57,470 bases of DNA, from contig ONKG01000008.1 in NCBI GenBank assembly GCA_900318375.1, positions 1 through 57,470 of the forward strand. The letters run 5' to 3'. Source of the DNA: an uncultured Lachnospiraceae bacterium. Lineage in GTDB: Bacteria > Bacillota > Clostridia > Lachnospirales > Lachnospiraceae. The translations under genes and the position numbers were made by a program. Shown one piece after another: positions 1-8,483 of the stretch (position 1 is its first letter; every line of letters begins with the position of its first letter). The notes below the pieces were generated by a model, which saw only the letters and a program-made list of their open reading frames with translations, was not told the origin of the DNA and searched no databases.

Positions 1-192
1 GATGATGCGGGCATTTGCCGAAGCCAGTTCTTTTTTGAGGCGGCCGATCTCAGAGTCCTTTTTCCGGATCTCGGCCCCATGCAGCTTTTTAAGCTTTACA
101 TACCGCTCTCCGGATTCAAACTCTCTGATCCTCAGTTTCTGCGCGCGGACCTTATATTCAAGATTTGTGACGTGATCGTAATCGAACCGCAT
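1..192 (-). CDS. IS66-like transposase, N-terminal part (runs off the window)
   Basis: This is an open frame of 64 codons starting with ATG at 192 and continuing past the left edge. The product begins MRFDYDHVTNLEYKVRAQK and is rich in charged, heptad-like stretches (FESGERYVKL, then a Lys/Glu-rich helix), so a coiled coil is likely. From memory, this opening matches the coiled-coil N-terminus of a group of IS66-family transposases common in Lachnospiraceae. The catalytic domain lies outside the window. It sits 43 bp downstream of, and in the same direction as, the small gene at 236-610, which is the usual companion arrangement. The family call rests on pattern memory only. Confidence 0.5.
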   Translation of the reverse strand, partial: MRFDYDHVTNLEYKVRAQKLRIREFESGERYVKLKKLHGAEIRKKDSEIGRLKKELASANARII

Positions 193-235
193 GTATTTCC
201 TCCACGCACAGCCCGAACCGGAATGTCCGTATGCA

Positions 236-610
236 TTATTCCAGATAACCTGCAGATGTACGCCTGTGGATGTCTGAAATGATGTTCCTGAGTGTGTTGC
301 ATTGTTTCAGCAGTCTGGCATTTTCCTTTTTGACTGCCTCGAGTTCTTCCCTGCAGCGGGCAAGTTCCGCTCTGCATGCCGCAAGTTCCGCGGCACTGCT
401 GTCCTCAGCAGGCCCTTCAGCCGGAACATCCTGTTTTTTGGGGCGGCCCCGGCGGCCGTTGGTGGGGATGATCGATTGTGTCTCCTCATCCCATCTGCCC
501 AGGTAAGTACGCGTGGGACGTGCCTGGCCTTTTTCCGGATCCCACTTTGGCGTTGACTCGTAACAGTAGATGATGCCGGTTTTTGGATTTTTGTATTTGA
601 CGATCCCCAT
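236..610 (-). CDS. Small IS-associated accessory protein with AT-hook-like motif
   Basis: The protein has about 124 residues and begins MGIVKYKNPKTGIIYCYES. A basic GRRGRPKK stretch near residue 55 resembles an AT-hook (core RGRP), followed by a Glu/Ala-rich coiled coil (roughly residues 70-115). Proteins of this shape commonly precede IS66-like transposases in Clostridia. An ATG at 628 is also in frame, but the Shine-Dalgarno AGGAGG lies inside that stretch, 7 nt before the ATG at 610, so 610 is the better start. Its molecular role is not known to me; DNA binding is inferred from the AT-hook-like motif. Confidence 0.6.
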   Translation of the reverse strand: MGIVKYKNPKTGIIYCYESTPKWDPEKGQARPTRTYLGRWDEETQSIIPTNGRRGRPKKQDVPAEGPAEDSSAAELAACRAELARCREELEAVKKENARLLKQCNTLRNIISDIHRRTSAGYLE

Positions 611-630
611 AGTGGAACCTCCTTTCATTC

Positions 631-667
631 ATAGGCATATTATACCACATACACATGCCTATTTATA
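631..667 (-). promoter_or_regulatory. Promoter of the IS gene pair, with an overlapping 8-bp inverted repeat
   Basis: On the minus strand there is an extended -10, TGGTATAAT (TATAAT at 644-639), with only a weak -35. An exact inverted repeat, ATAGGCAT (631-638) and ATGCCTAT (655-662), brackets the -10. It could be an operator or lie near the element's end. I could not identify the terminal inverted repeat of the IS. Confidence 0.45.
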
Positions 668-931
668 GGGTAAAACCTGGGGGTTTTATGCACTATGACG
701 ACGGCGATTCTTTGTTTTTGCTGTCCGGGAACAGGTCAGCAAAAACGGCAGAGCAGTATCTACAGTCCTGTTGCAACGTATGGCTCACGGAAAAATGCAG
801 CAGGGGCGTATGCCGCTGCTGCATGGGTAAAAAAGCGTTTAATTTTTGTTGGGATTATTTTTATATATTTTCAGGTGGGCCTGAACAGTAACTGCCGGAG
901 AAAAGCATGCAGGGCACAGGACGAATAGGAT

Positions 932-960
932 TTGATAACAGACAATGGGTATGGTATACT
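932..960 (+). promoter_or_regulatory. Sigma-A promoter for the CNNM gene pair
   Basis: TTGATA (932-937), a 17-bp spacer and TATACT (955-960) preceded by TGG form a good extended -10 promoter about 120 bp before the first CNNM gene. The rest of 670-1083 shows no convincing gene; the short open frames there lack ribosome sites and family features. Confidence 0.7.
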
Positions 961-1083
961 TGCGAAAATCAGGTTTTTTCAGTGCTCCGGATTTGTAAGT
1001 GAGCCTTGGACCTGCAGCCGGGAAATGAACCCGGAAAATAAGTTTTATAAGAAGATTTGTAAGAAGGAGAGTGATAATCTTCT

Positions 1084-2652
1084 ATGGACGATGGCAGTCA
1101 ATCTACATGGCTGATTGTAATACTGTTGCTTTTAGCCGCCATGCTGTTTGCTGTAATGGAGACGGCATTTGCGTCGGTTTCCCGTGTGCGTCTGAAGACG
1201 GGCGCCGAGAAGGGAGAGAAAAGGGCGGAGCGCGCCCTCTTCGTGACAGAGCATTTTGACAGGGCGATCACGACGCTCCTGATCTGTACAAACATAGTTC
1301 ATCTCGCCACTGCCTCGATCGTGACAGTCTATGTGACTAAGCGGTGGGGTGTCTCGGCAGTTTCCATTTCCACATTGATCACCACGCTGGTAGTGTTTTT
1401 CTTCGGAGAGATGCTGCCTAAAAGTATTGCGCGAAAATACAGCGAACCTCTGAGTCTCGCGACAGCGGGAATTCTTTGCGCGCTGATGACCATCCTTCGT
1501 CCTGCGGCAGCGCTGCTGACCTGGATCGGAAACACAGCGGCCAGGATGACGAAGGGGGAGATAGAGAGCTCTGTGACAGAGAACGACATCTATGACATTA
1601 TCGAAGATATGGCTGAGGAGGGAAAGATCGACGAGGAGCAGGAAGATCTGATTTCCTCCGCGCTGCAGTTCGGCGATGTCACGGTGGAGAGCATTCTGAC
1701 AAGCCGGGTGGATGTCGCCGCAATCGATATCGATATGTCACAGGAGGAGATCCTATCCTTTATCAAAGAGCAGAATCACAGCCGTCTGCCGGTCTATGAG
1801 GGGTCTATTGATAACATTATCGGCATCCTGCATATAAGGCGTTTTATCCGAAATTATATTCGTAAGGGTGAGGCACTCGATATCCGGCCCCTGCTATACG
1901 AGCCCTTTTTTATCCACCAGTCCACAAAAATTGATGATCTGCTCACAGTCATGTCCAAAAAAAAGATCAACCTGGCAGTGGTCACGGATAATTACGGGGG
2001 CACTTTGGGAATCGTCACGGATGAGGATATCCTGGAGGAACTGGTAGGTGAAATCTGGGATGAGGACGACAGGGCCGTGCGCAATGTTGTGCCTATGACG
2101 GACGGTTCCTACAGCGTCAATCCCGAGGAGCATGTGATCGATGTCCTGGATGAACTTGGCGTATCCTACAGAGAGGAGCAGGAAGAGGAAATCGGACGAA
2201 AGCTCATGAGCGAACTCGCCTACGAAGTATTTCCTCACATACCTGTTGCAGGCGACAGCTTCCGTTATCTGGGAACAGAAATGTCCGTCCTTCTCATGCG
2301 TCAGAACCGTATCCTTCGTATGAAGGTGCGCCGTCTTTCCGAACCGGAACTGGAAGAGGACGCGGCCATGGCGGATCTTGAGGCGGAAGATAGTGAAGCC
2401 TCCCCGGGTAATTCACACGGTGACAGCAGAAACGGAGCAAAGAACGAAAGCAGGTCCTTGTCTGACGGCAGGGCATTCGACGGCAGAGCATTTCTGGAGA
2501 ACCGTCCCTACAAGGTGCACCAGGCACAGGGCAAGCATTATGCACAGCGCAGCCCGGAAAAGAACTCCAGGATTTCCGCGGCAGGATCTTCGGGCGGAAA
2601 GCAGGACAGATCGCAGAAAAAAGGCACATCGCGGGGAGGTGAAGGAAGATGA
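1084..2652 (+). CDS. CNNM/CBS-pair membrane protein (HlyC/CorC family), long C-terminal tail
   Basis: The 522-residue protein has the classic layout: a DUF21/CNNM membrane domain (residues about 8-155, with GEMLPKSIARK at 108-118), two CBS domains (about 205-262 and 272-328, the second with DNYGGTLGIVTDEDILEEL) and a CorC_HlyC domain to about 420. Family members are linked to Mg2+/Co2+ efflux or membrane integrity; the old hemolysin label is historical. The last 100 residues are hydrophilic, low complexity and rich in Ser, Gly and Arg, which is beyond the usual length of about 430. The gene overlaps the next by ATGA, so translation is probably coupled. AAGGAG sits 14 nt before the start; a stop at 1075-1077 rules out an earlier start. 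Confidence 0.85.
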   Translation: MDDGSQSTWLIVILLLLAAMLFAVMETAFASVSRVRLKTGAEKGEKRAERALFVTEHFDRAITTLLICTNIVHLATASIVTVYVTKRWGVSAVSISTLITTLVVFFFGEMLPKSIARKYSEPLSLATAGILCALMTILRPAAALLTWIGNTAARMTKGEIESSVTENDIYDIIEDMAEEGKIDEEQEDLISSALQFGDVTVESILTSRVDVAAIDIDMSQEEILSFIKEQNHSRLPVYEGSIDNIIGILHIRRFIRNYIRKGEALDIRPLLYEPFFIHQSTKIDDLLTVMSKKKINLAVVTDNYGGTLGIVTDEDILEELVGEIWDEDDRAVRNVVPMTDGSYSVNPEEHVIDVLDELGVSYREEQEEEIGRKLMSELAYEVFPHIPVAGDSFRYLGTEMSVLLMRQNRILRMKVRRLSEPELEEDAAMADLEAEDSEASPGNSHGDSRNGAKNESRSLSDGRAFDGRAFLENRPYKVHQAQGKHYAQRSPEKNSRISAAGSSGGKQDRSQKKGTSRGGEGR

Positions 2653-3914
2653 GTGGATTCTACTTTTACATCGCCGGCATTATTCTCTGCGTCATATGTT
2701 CGGCCTTTTTTTCCGCATCGGAGATGTCTTTTTCATCCTGCAGCAAGGTCCGCCTGGAGCATGCTCACGAGAACGGCGACAAAAAATCCGGCCTTGCAGT
2801 CTGGATCAGGGAGAGGTTTGATGACGCACTTTCGACGATCCTGGTGGGCAACAACCTGGTGAACATCGCAGCGTCCTCCATGGGGTCTCTGGCGGTGATG
2901 GCTGTCCTGAGCGAGGATTACGCCTGGCTCTCCACCCTGATCATCACAGTGGCAGTCATTATCTTCGGCGAGACGATTCCCAAGATCGCGGCGCAGAAAA
3001 ATGCCACCCGCTTTGCGCGTTCTTTCGCCTATCCGGTGCGCGTCCTGATGTTCATCCTGCGTCCGGTCACATTGATCGTGGTCGGATTAGTGAATGCGAT
3101 CACCCGTCTTCTTCCGGATATGAAGGAGGATGACAGCGACGCTGCTCTTGAAGAACTGCATACTATGATCGATATGGCCGAGGACGAGGATATCCTGGAT
3201 GAGGATGCTTCCGAACTGGTCAGTGCGGCTATTGATTTTGCGGATATTTCTGCTTCCGAAGTCATGACGTCCCGTGTCGACATGGTTGCAATTGATATCG
3301 ATGATCCCTGGGAGGAGATCCTTCACATCATCGATCATTCTCCGTATTCCCGCATTCCCGTATATGAGGACAGCGCTGACCACATGATCGGAATCCTGTC
3401 TTTGAACCGTTTTCTCAAGGCCATGATCGACAAGGATGTAGTTGAAATCCGTTCCCTGCTCCTGCCGACCTGCTATGTGTACAAGACAATGAAGCTTCCC
3501 GCTGTACTCTCGTCTCTGCGGAACGCCCAGCAGCATCTGGCCGTCGTCACGGATGAGTACGGAGGAACCCTGGGCGTCGTCTCCATGGAGGATGTCCTTG
3601 AGCAGCTGGTCGGAGATCTCTGGGATGAGACCGACATTGTTGAACGTGATGTCGTCCAGCAGGGCGATGGTGTCTATGAGTTGGACGGAGATATGCCTGT
3701 CTCCGAGTTCCTGGAGCTCATGAACTGGGACGAGGACGATTTCGATTTTGACTCCGAGACTGTCGGCGGCTGGTGTATCGAGATCAGCAACGGCTTCCCG
3801 AATGTCAATTCCATCTTTGCCTACGAAGACATCGAGGTCCGGATCCTGGAGGTCTCGGAACGGCGCGTGCGGCGCATTCTTGTAAAAAAAGACATCAGTG
3901 AGCAGACGGACTGA
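2649..3914 (+). CDS. Second CNNM/CBS-pair membrane protein (HlyC/CorC family)
   Basis: This 421-residue paralogue of the preceding gene has the same order: three to four membrane segments in a DUF21 domain (residues about 5-145, with GETIPKIAAQK), two CBS domains (SRVDMVAIDID and TDEYGGTLGVVSMEDVLEQL) and a C-terminal CorC_HlyC domain. It lacks the long tail of its partner and ends soon after the CorC domain. The start ATG overlaps the upstream stop. The tandem pair probably arose by duplication and may form heteromers at the cytoplasmic membrane; that is inference. A terminator follows at 3965. Confidence 0.85.
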   Translation: MSGFYFYIAGIILCVICSAFFSASEMSFSSCSKVRLEHAHENGDKKSGLAVWIRERFDDALSTILVGNNLVNIAASSMGSLAVMAVLSEDYAWLSTLIITVAVIIFGETIPKIAAQKNATRFARSFAYPVRVLMFILRPVTLIVVGLVNAITRLLPDMKEDDSDAALEELHTMIDMAEDEDILDEDASELVSAAIDFADISASEVMTSRVDMVAIDIDDPWEEILHIIDHSPYSRIPVYEDSADHMIGILSLNRFLKAMIDKDVVEIRSLLLPTCYVYKTMKLPAVLSSLRNAQQHLAVVTDEYGGTLGVVSMEDVLEQLVGDLWDETDIVERDVVQQGDGVYELDGDMPVSEFLELMNWDEDDFDFDSETVGGWCIEISNGFPNVNSIFAYEDIEVRILEVSERRVRRILVKKDISEQTD

Positions 3915-3964
3915 TATAAAACGGTTTGATAAGTTTTTTAATAGAAACACGGTTTTCTTTAGTA

Positions 3965-4005
3965 GAAATGCGGTTTTCCCTTTCGGACAGCCGCGTTTCT
4001 TTTTT
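3965..4005 (+). terminator. Intrinsic terminator after the CNNM pair
   Basis: GAAATGCGG (3965-3973) pairs with CCGCGTTTC (3991-3999), with one G-U pair, followed by TTTTTT. It lies 50 bp after the second CNNM stop. Confidence 0.75.
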
Positions 4006-4191
4006 ACTTTATAGTGACACGGCCCGTGTAATGTATTTTTCTTTCTTACGGCGGACACGGGCGGTCGCGGGCAGAGGGCGGCAGGGCCGCCTCTATCATA
4101 TTGCGGTGTCTCTCCCGTGGTATAAAGTCCATAGATGTGGTATCTTTTATAGAGACTATTTTTTGATCTTCGGATCGGAAAGGTACAGGCT

Positions 4192-5451
4192 ATGGCAAAG
4201 GCGAAGTGGTACGAACTTGACAATAACGCAAAGATTGTTCCCTCGACGACAAAGGGATCCGATACGCGTGTTTTCAGGATCACCTGTGAGTTGAAAGAGG
4301 AAGTAAACGGCGAACTGCTGCAGCAGGCACTGGACAGGACGGTTACGATTTTTCCTCATTTCGCGAGTGTTCTGCGCAAGGGTCTGTTCTGGTATTATCT
4401 GGACAGCAGTAATATCCGCGCTGTGGTGCAGCGGGAGAATAAGCCTCCCTGTGCGGCAATCTATCGGGACGGGAGGCGCAGGCTTCTTTACAGGGTCAAT
4501 TATTACCGCAGGCGGATCAATCTGGAGATGTTCCATGTGCTTACAGACGGTACAGGTGCCTTTGCCTTTCTGAGGACGATCGTATGCAATTATCTCATTC
4601 TGGCGCACAACCTGGATGAGGAGCTCCCGCCGGATGTCTCAAGTGTAAAGGAAAAAGCAGACGACGCTTTCAACCGGTATTACAGCAAGGAGACAAAGGG
4701 AAAGCCGAAGGAGCAGAAGACACTTCCCCGACGCGCCTATCATCTGCAGGGAGAACGAGATGAGTATCTGCAGATGCATCTGATCGAGGGTACCGTTTCC
4801 GCCTCGAAGTTTCTGCAGGCGTCCAGGAATCATAATTCCACCGCAGCTGCCTTTATGACAGCGCTCTTTATGGAATCCATCATAGAGGAGATGCGTGTGC
4901 GGGATAAAAAACTCCCCATTGTGCTGAGTGTCCCGGTGAATCTGCGCAATTATTTTCCTTCGGATACGGCGCGCAATTTTTTCGGCGTCATCAATGTCGC
5001 TTTTTATCCGGAGCAGTATGACGGGACGATTGAGAGCATCCTTGAAGAAGTGCAGGCTTCCTTCCGACGTCAGCTCACGCAGGATCAGATTTCCCTGTCC
5101 ATGCATGATTATGCCCGGCTAGAGCATAATATTGCAATCAGACCGGTTCCTCTGTTTATCAAAAATCTGGTGATCGCTGCAGTCAACAATAGTGTTCAAA
5201 AGGGCATAACCGGTACGGTTTCCAACGTCGGAAAGATCACAATCCCTGAGCCTTTCTCTTCCTACATCGACCGCTTCAGCTGTTTTATGGCTGCTCCTGA
5301 TATACAGATCAGTGTCTGCTCTTTTAACGGGAAGATGTGCTTCGGGGTCGGCAGTGCTTTTGAGACAAATCCTGTCATCATGCGTTTTTTCAGAAAAATG
5401 GTTGCCCTCGGTATTGATGTGGAAATCGCCACAAACGATTCCTGGGAATAA
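4192..5451 (+). CDS. Condensation/acyltransferase-superfamily protein (alcohol acetyltransferase-like)
   Basis: The protein has 419 residues. The motif HVLTDG (H115, D119, G120) matches HxxxDG, the catalytic signature of CoA-dependent acyltransferases and condensation domains, and the length fits that two-lobed fold. A second conserved-looking block is SVPVNLRNYFPSDTARNFFG, which resembles the bridging-strand region of these enzymes. No signal peptide is seen, so it is likely cytosolic. It is followed closely by a DUF6320 membrane protein, a pairing I recall from Lachnospiraceae. The acyl donor and acceptor are unknown. A purine-rich AAAGG precedes the ATG. Confidence 0.65.
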   Translation: MAKAKWYELDNNAKIVPSTTKGSDTRVFRITCELKEEVNGELLQQALDRTVTIFPHFASVLRKGLFWYYLDSSNIRAVVQRENKPPCAAIYRDGRRRLLYRVNYYRRRINLEMFHVLTDGTGAFAFLRTIVCNYLILAHNLDEELPPDVSSVKEKADDAFNRYYSKETKGKPKEQKTLPRRAYHLQGERDEYLQMHLIEGTVSASKFLQASRNHNSTAAAFMTALFMESIIEEMRVRDKKLPIVLSVPVNLRNYFPSDTARNFFGVINVAFYPEQYDGTIESILEEVQASFRRQLTQDQISLSMHDYARLEHNIAIRPVPLFIKNLVIAAVNNSVQKGITGTVSNVGKITIPEPFSSYIDRFSCFMAAPDIQISVCSFNGKMCFGVGSAFETNPVIMRFFRKMVALGIDVEIATNDSWE

Positions 5452-5489
5452 TGCACAGACGATTCCCGGGAATAATGCAGGAGAGAAAA

Positions 5490-6317
5490 ATGCAGTATTG
5501 TCCGAGTTGTATGATACAAATTCGAGGAAAAAAGGCACGCTGTCCGCTCTGCCAGAGAGAGCTGATGGACTCCGATCCCGGTATGGCAGTTCAGGCGTGC
5601 CCGCCGGCGGAAAACCATCCGGAGACTGAATCCGGACCGGGTGCAATGACACCAACGGAAGAAAGACCGGAGACAGGCTCCGCGGCAGCCGGCGGCAATG
5701 ATGCGGACGCTGGCCCGGATCAGGTCCTGCAGGCAGTGAACTATGAAGATGATGATCCTTTTGTCCGGCTTCCCAGCCCTAAAGTAAGCTTTATGCTGAT
5801 GGTCCGCATGGTGACCTTTGTCTGCATCAGTCTGGAAATACTGTTGGGAGCGGCACAGATCATTTCCGGGGGCAGCGGATGGTTTCTGGGGGCCATGCTG
5901 TTTATCCTTCTGGGCTGGGCAGACTTCAGGATCGCGGTCTATTATCGCAGCAATATGATCCGGATGCTGACGACGCAGGTCTACATCATTATGATCGCAT
6001 GTCTGATCATTGCGCACATAACCAGAACCGGAAGCTGGGCGGTTACCTGGGTGGTTCCTTCTATGTTCTGTCTTCTGATTGCCGTCACATTTGCCGCGGC
6101 CAGGGCACAGGGCATGGAATTGCAGGAATATATTCTGTACCCTGCTTTTGATGTACTGATGAGCCTTCTGCAAATCATACCGATCGTTCTTGGGGTTAAT
6201 CCCCTGCCTGCGCCTGCGATTATCTGTATAGCAGCAATGCTTATTCTGGTTAACAGCCTTATCGTTTTCCGTGGCAGGATGCTTCGCCAGGCAGCGGAGA
6301 AATATCTCCACCTTTAA
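5490..6317 (+). CDS. Zinc-ribbon membrane protein, DUF6320-like
   Basis: About 275 residues. The N-terminus MQYCPSCMIQIRGKKARC carries CPSC and CPLC pairs forming a zinc ribbon (residues about 4-22). A hydrophilic acidic linker follows (about 30-90), then six hydrophobic segments (about 100-270). The frame is open from 5451, but AGGAGAG at 5479-5485 is well placed for the ATG at 5490, which also puts the cysteines at the very N-terminus. It lies 38 bp after the acyltransferase-like gene and probably shares its transcript. The shape fits DUF6320, of unknown function. Confidence 0.7.
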   Translation: MQYCPSCMIQIRGKKARCPLCQRELMDSDPGMAVQACPPAENHPETESGPGAMTPTEERPETGSAAAGGNDADAGPDQVLQAVNYEDDDPFVRLPSPKVSFMLMVRMVTFVCISLEILLGAAQIISGGSGWFLGAMLFILLGWADFRIAVYYRSNMIRMLTTQVYIIMIACLIIAHITRTGSWAVTWVVPSMFCLLIAVTFAAARAQGMELQEYILYPAFDVLMSLLQIIPIVLGVNPLPAPAIICIAAMLILVNSLIVFRGRMLRQAAEKYLHL

Positions 6318-6455
6318 CAAAGATCCGGCTGCGGTCAGACCTAATATTTCCGGCTGCGGACCGAAGCACAGTTTTTCGTTTGCGGACCTAAGCAAATTCA
6401 TCCGGTCGCGGGCCGGGGCAATACGATCCTGCTGCTTCCAGAACTGCGTCCGTCG

Positions 6456-6630
6456 GGCAGGATGGGTAAGCAGGCAGGACAGGTAAGCAGGCAGGATGGG
6501 TAAGCAGGCAGGGCGAGTAAGCGTCAGGGCGAATAAGCGGTCAGGGCGAATAAGCGTGCAGGGCGAGTAAGCGTGCAGGATGAGAAAGCGTGCAGAATGA
6601 GAAAGCGTGCAGGACGAATAAGCGGGCTGC
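6456..6630 (+). repeat. Degenerate 16-18 bp tandem array before the esterase gene
   Basis: About nine to ten imperfect copies of a unit like GTAAGCGTGCAGGGCGA fill the gap between the DUF6320 gene and the esterase-like gene. Neighbouring copies differ by one to four bases. The array ends just before the esterase ribosome site (AGAGGA at 6641). I see no gene in 6318-6655. Confidence 0.75.
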
Positions 6631-6655
6631 CAATATGCTGAGAGGATTTTAATAC

Positions 6656-8275
6656 ATGGAACAGGAGAAACGTCAAAGCCTTGCGGGGCACGCCATTGAA
6701 GCCCTGCAGGAAAAGCTTGGAGAGCATCCCGTCGAAGTTCTGCAGGAAAAGCTGGGTGAGCACCCCATCGAGGCCCTGCAGGAAAAGCTGGGTGAGCACC
6801 CCATCGAAGCCCTGCAGGAAAAGCTTGGAGAGCACCCCATCGAGGCCCTGCAGGAAAAGCTGGGTGAGCACCCCATCGAGGCCCTGCAGGAAAAGCTTGG
6901 AGAGCATCCCATTGGGGCGCTGCAGGAAAAGCTGGGTGAGCATCCCATCGAAGCCCTGCAGGAAAAGCTTGGAGAGCATCCAATTGAGGCACTGCAGGAG
7001 AGAGTCGGAGACCGCGCGGAGCAGGCAATCGGAAGCATGATTGAGAAAACGCGGCTTGAGGCGCCGGAGCTGCAGGTCTGTCCGGGACTGGGATTCTCGC
7101 AGGAAGTGCCGAAAGCGGAGCTGCGCCAGTGGTACCGCGTTCCGGTGGCGGGCGGCAAGACTGCGGACGGCTCGGAGTATCATATCTATATCCGTAAGGG
7201 AACAACAGATCATCTGTGTGTTTTTTTGTCCGGAGGAGGCATTGCCTGGAATCCCTATACGGCTGAACGCCCTGTGACCGGAGGCCGGGTCCTGACGTGG
7301 CAGCCCAATTATTACTGGAGCAATCTGCGGCCTTTCACACAGGTCTTTAATATCGGCGTCGGCATCACTGACAACAGCGCCCGGCTGAATCCCTTCCGGG
7401 ATTGGAACTTCATTGTGATCACCTATGCAACGGGAGATATGCATCTTGGACGGAATAATTACCGTTATAAGGATGAAGAAGGACAGGAGAAGTGCCTGTA
7501 TTTCCATGGCTATGAGAATTTCATGCAGTCTATGCGTATCGGAAAGGCACTATTCCAACAGGCAGACAAACTTCTGATCGCCGGAGAAAGTGCGGGTGCC
7601 TTTGCCGTACCTGCCCTGGCGGAGCAGATCCATCAGGAATTTTATCCGGAATGCCACGATGTGACGCTTTTTTCGGACAGCGCCCTGCTTCTGAACAAAG
7701 AGTGGAAAAAAACAGCCCGGGAAGTATGGAATGTCCGTCCTGAGACCGCTGCGGATATCAAGGGGCGGAATCTTACGCTTGACTGGTACCGCGCTCTGTA
7801 CCGGAGAAGAGGAAATCAGTACAAATACCTCTATGCCTGTTCGGTTCGGGACTATCTGCTGAGCGCCTTCTACAACGACGTGAAGAACAAAACCTATGAG
7901 ACCGACGAACGGATGCAGCGGATCTTCACCCGTCAGCTCCGCGATATGGTCCATGCCATGCAGAAGATGAATCCATCCTTCGGAATCTTCCTCTACGACT
8001 GGAGACGGCCGGTCCTCTACCGGGGCGGTACGATCCACACCATGGTGCGTCAGCCCGAATTCTATCTGCATCGAAAAGGAATGCCCAGCATGGCAAAATG
8101 GCTGGCAGCCGCTGTGAACGGAGAGGTGCAGAGTGTGGGTCTTGAGCTTCTGGAAAAGAAAAAAAGAGGGAGAAGAAAGAAGAGAAAGCCCGGGGAAAGA
8201 GAAAGGGAATATATTGAACTCCCCCTGAAGCCATTGCAGGAAGCCGAAAACAGGGTGAAGGACGGGCAGCTCTGA
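6656..8275 (+). CDS. Pectinacetylesterase-like serine hydrolase with 12-residue tandem repeats
   Basis: The 539-residue protein has two parts. Residues 16-123 are eight copies of ALQEKLGEHPIE plus a degraded ninth, probably a long amphipathic helix. Residues about 140-490 form an alpha/beta-hydrolase resembling pectinacetylesterases: a glycine-rich LSGGG near 192 (oxyanion region) and the nucleophile elbow GESAGAF near 309-315 (Ser 311). The tail (about 500-525) is very basic (KKKRGRRKKRKPG). There is no signal peptide, which is odd for a true pectin esterase, so the substrate may be intracellular or another acyl ester. AGAGGA at 6641 supports the start. The catalytic assignment is family-level inference. 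Confidence 0.65.
   Translation: MEQEKRQSLAGHAIEALQEKLGEHPVEVLQEKLGEHPIEALQEKLGEHPIEALQEKLGEHPIEALQEKLGEHPIEALQEKLGEHPIGALQEKLGEHPIEALQEKLGEHPIEALQERVGDRAEQAIGSMIEKTRLEAPELQVCPGLGFSQEVPKAELRQWYRVPVAGGKTADGSEYHIYIRKGTTDHLCVFLSGGGIAWNPYTAERPVTGGRVLTWQPNYYWSNLRPFTQVFNIGVGITDNSARLNPFRDWNFIVITYATGDMHLGRNNYRYKDEEGQEKCLYFHGYENFMQSMRIGKALFQQADKLLIAGESAGAFAVPALAEQIHQEFYPECHDVTLFSDSALLLNKEWKKTAREVWNVRPETAADIKGRNLTLDWYRALYRRRGNQYKYLYACSVRDYLLSAFYNDVKNKTYETDERMQRIFTRQLRDMVHAMQKMNPSFGIFLYDWRRPVLYRGGTIHTMVRQPEFYLHRKGMPSMAKWLAAAVNGEVQSVGLELLEKKKRGRRKKRKPGEREREYIELPLKPLQEAENRVKDGQL
6701..7024 (+). repeat. 36-bp coding tandem repeat, eight full copies plus one degenerate
   Basis: The unit is exactly 36 bp, so the reading frame is kept. 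From copy 3 onward, copies alternate between AAGCTGGGTGAG and AAGCTTGGAGAG variants, giving a 72-bp higher-order period. This suggests expansion by whole dimers. Copy 9 (6989-7024) is diverged. Confidence 0.95.
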
Positions 8276-8445
8276 GAATCAGCAGGATCAGAATAATTAG
8301 AGCGAAACGCATGTCGATATAAGATTATTTGCTCTCAGAGCTTTATACCGCGAGTGGTCCGGATCTCCGCTGACCGCATTGCGGCGCCGCTTCATCGAGC
8401 AGCATGTCGGAAAGAGCACACGACTCGCGAGTGCCTCTTATATTC

Positions 8446-8483
8446 ATACGGGAGGTGCACGATAGTCAGTGCGCCTCCCGTAT
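8446..8483. terminator. Strong hairpin at the end of the SRAP gene, likely bidirectional terminator
   Basis: ATACGGGAGGTGCAC (8446-8460) pairs with GTGCGCCTCCCGTAT (8469-8483), 15 bp with one G-U pair and an 8-nt loop. It covers the SRAP stop codon and separates the convergent esterase and SRAP genes. The T-run is short on both sides, so strength as a terminator is uncertain. Confidence 0.6.

Noticed and set aside
5262-7205. Open frame of 647 codons on the minus strand
   Set aside because: It is antisense to DUF6320 and the repeat-rich esterase gene; its length comes from the in-frame 36-bp repeats.
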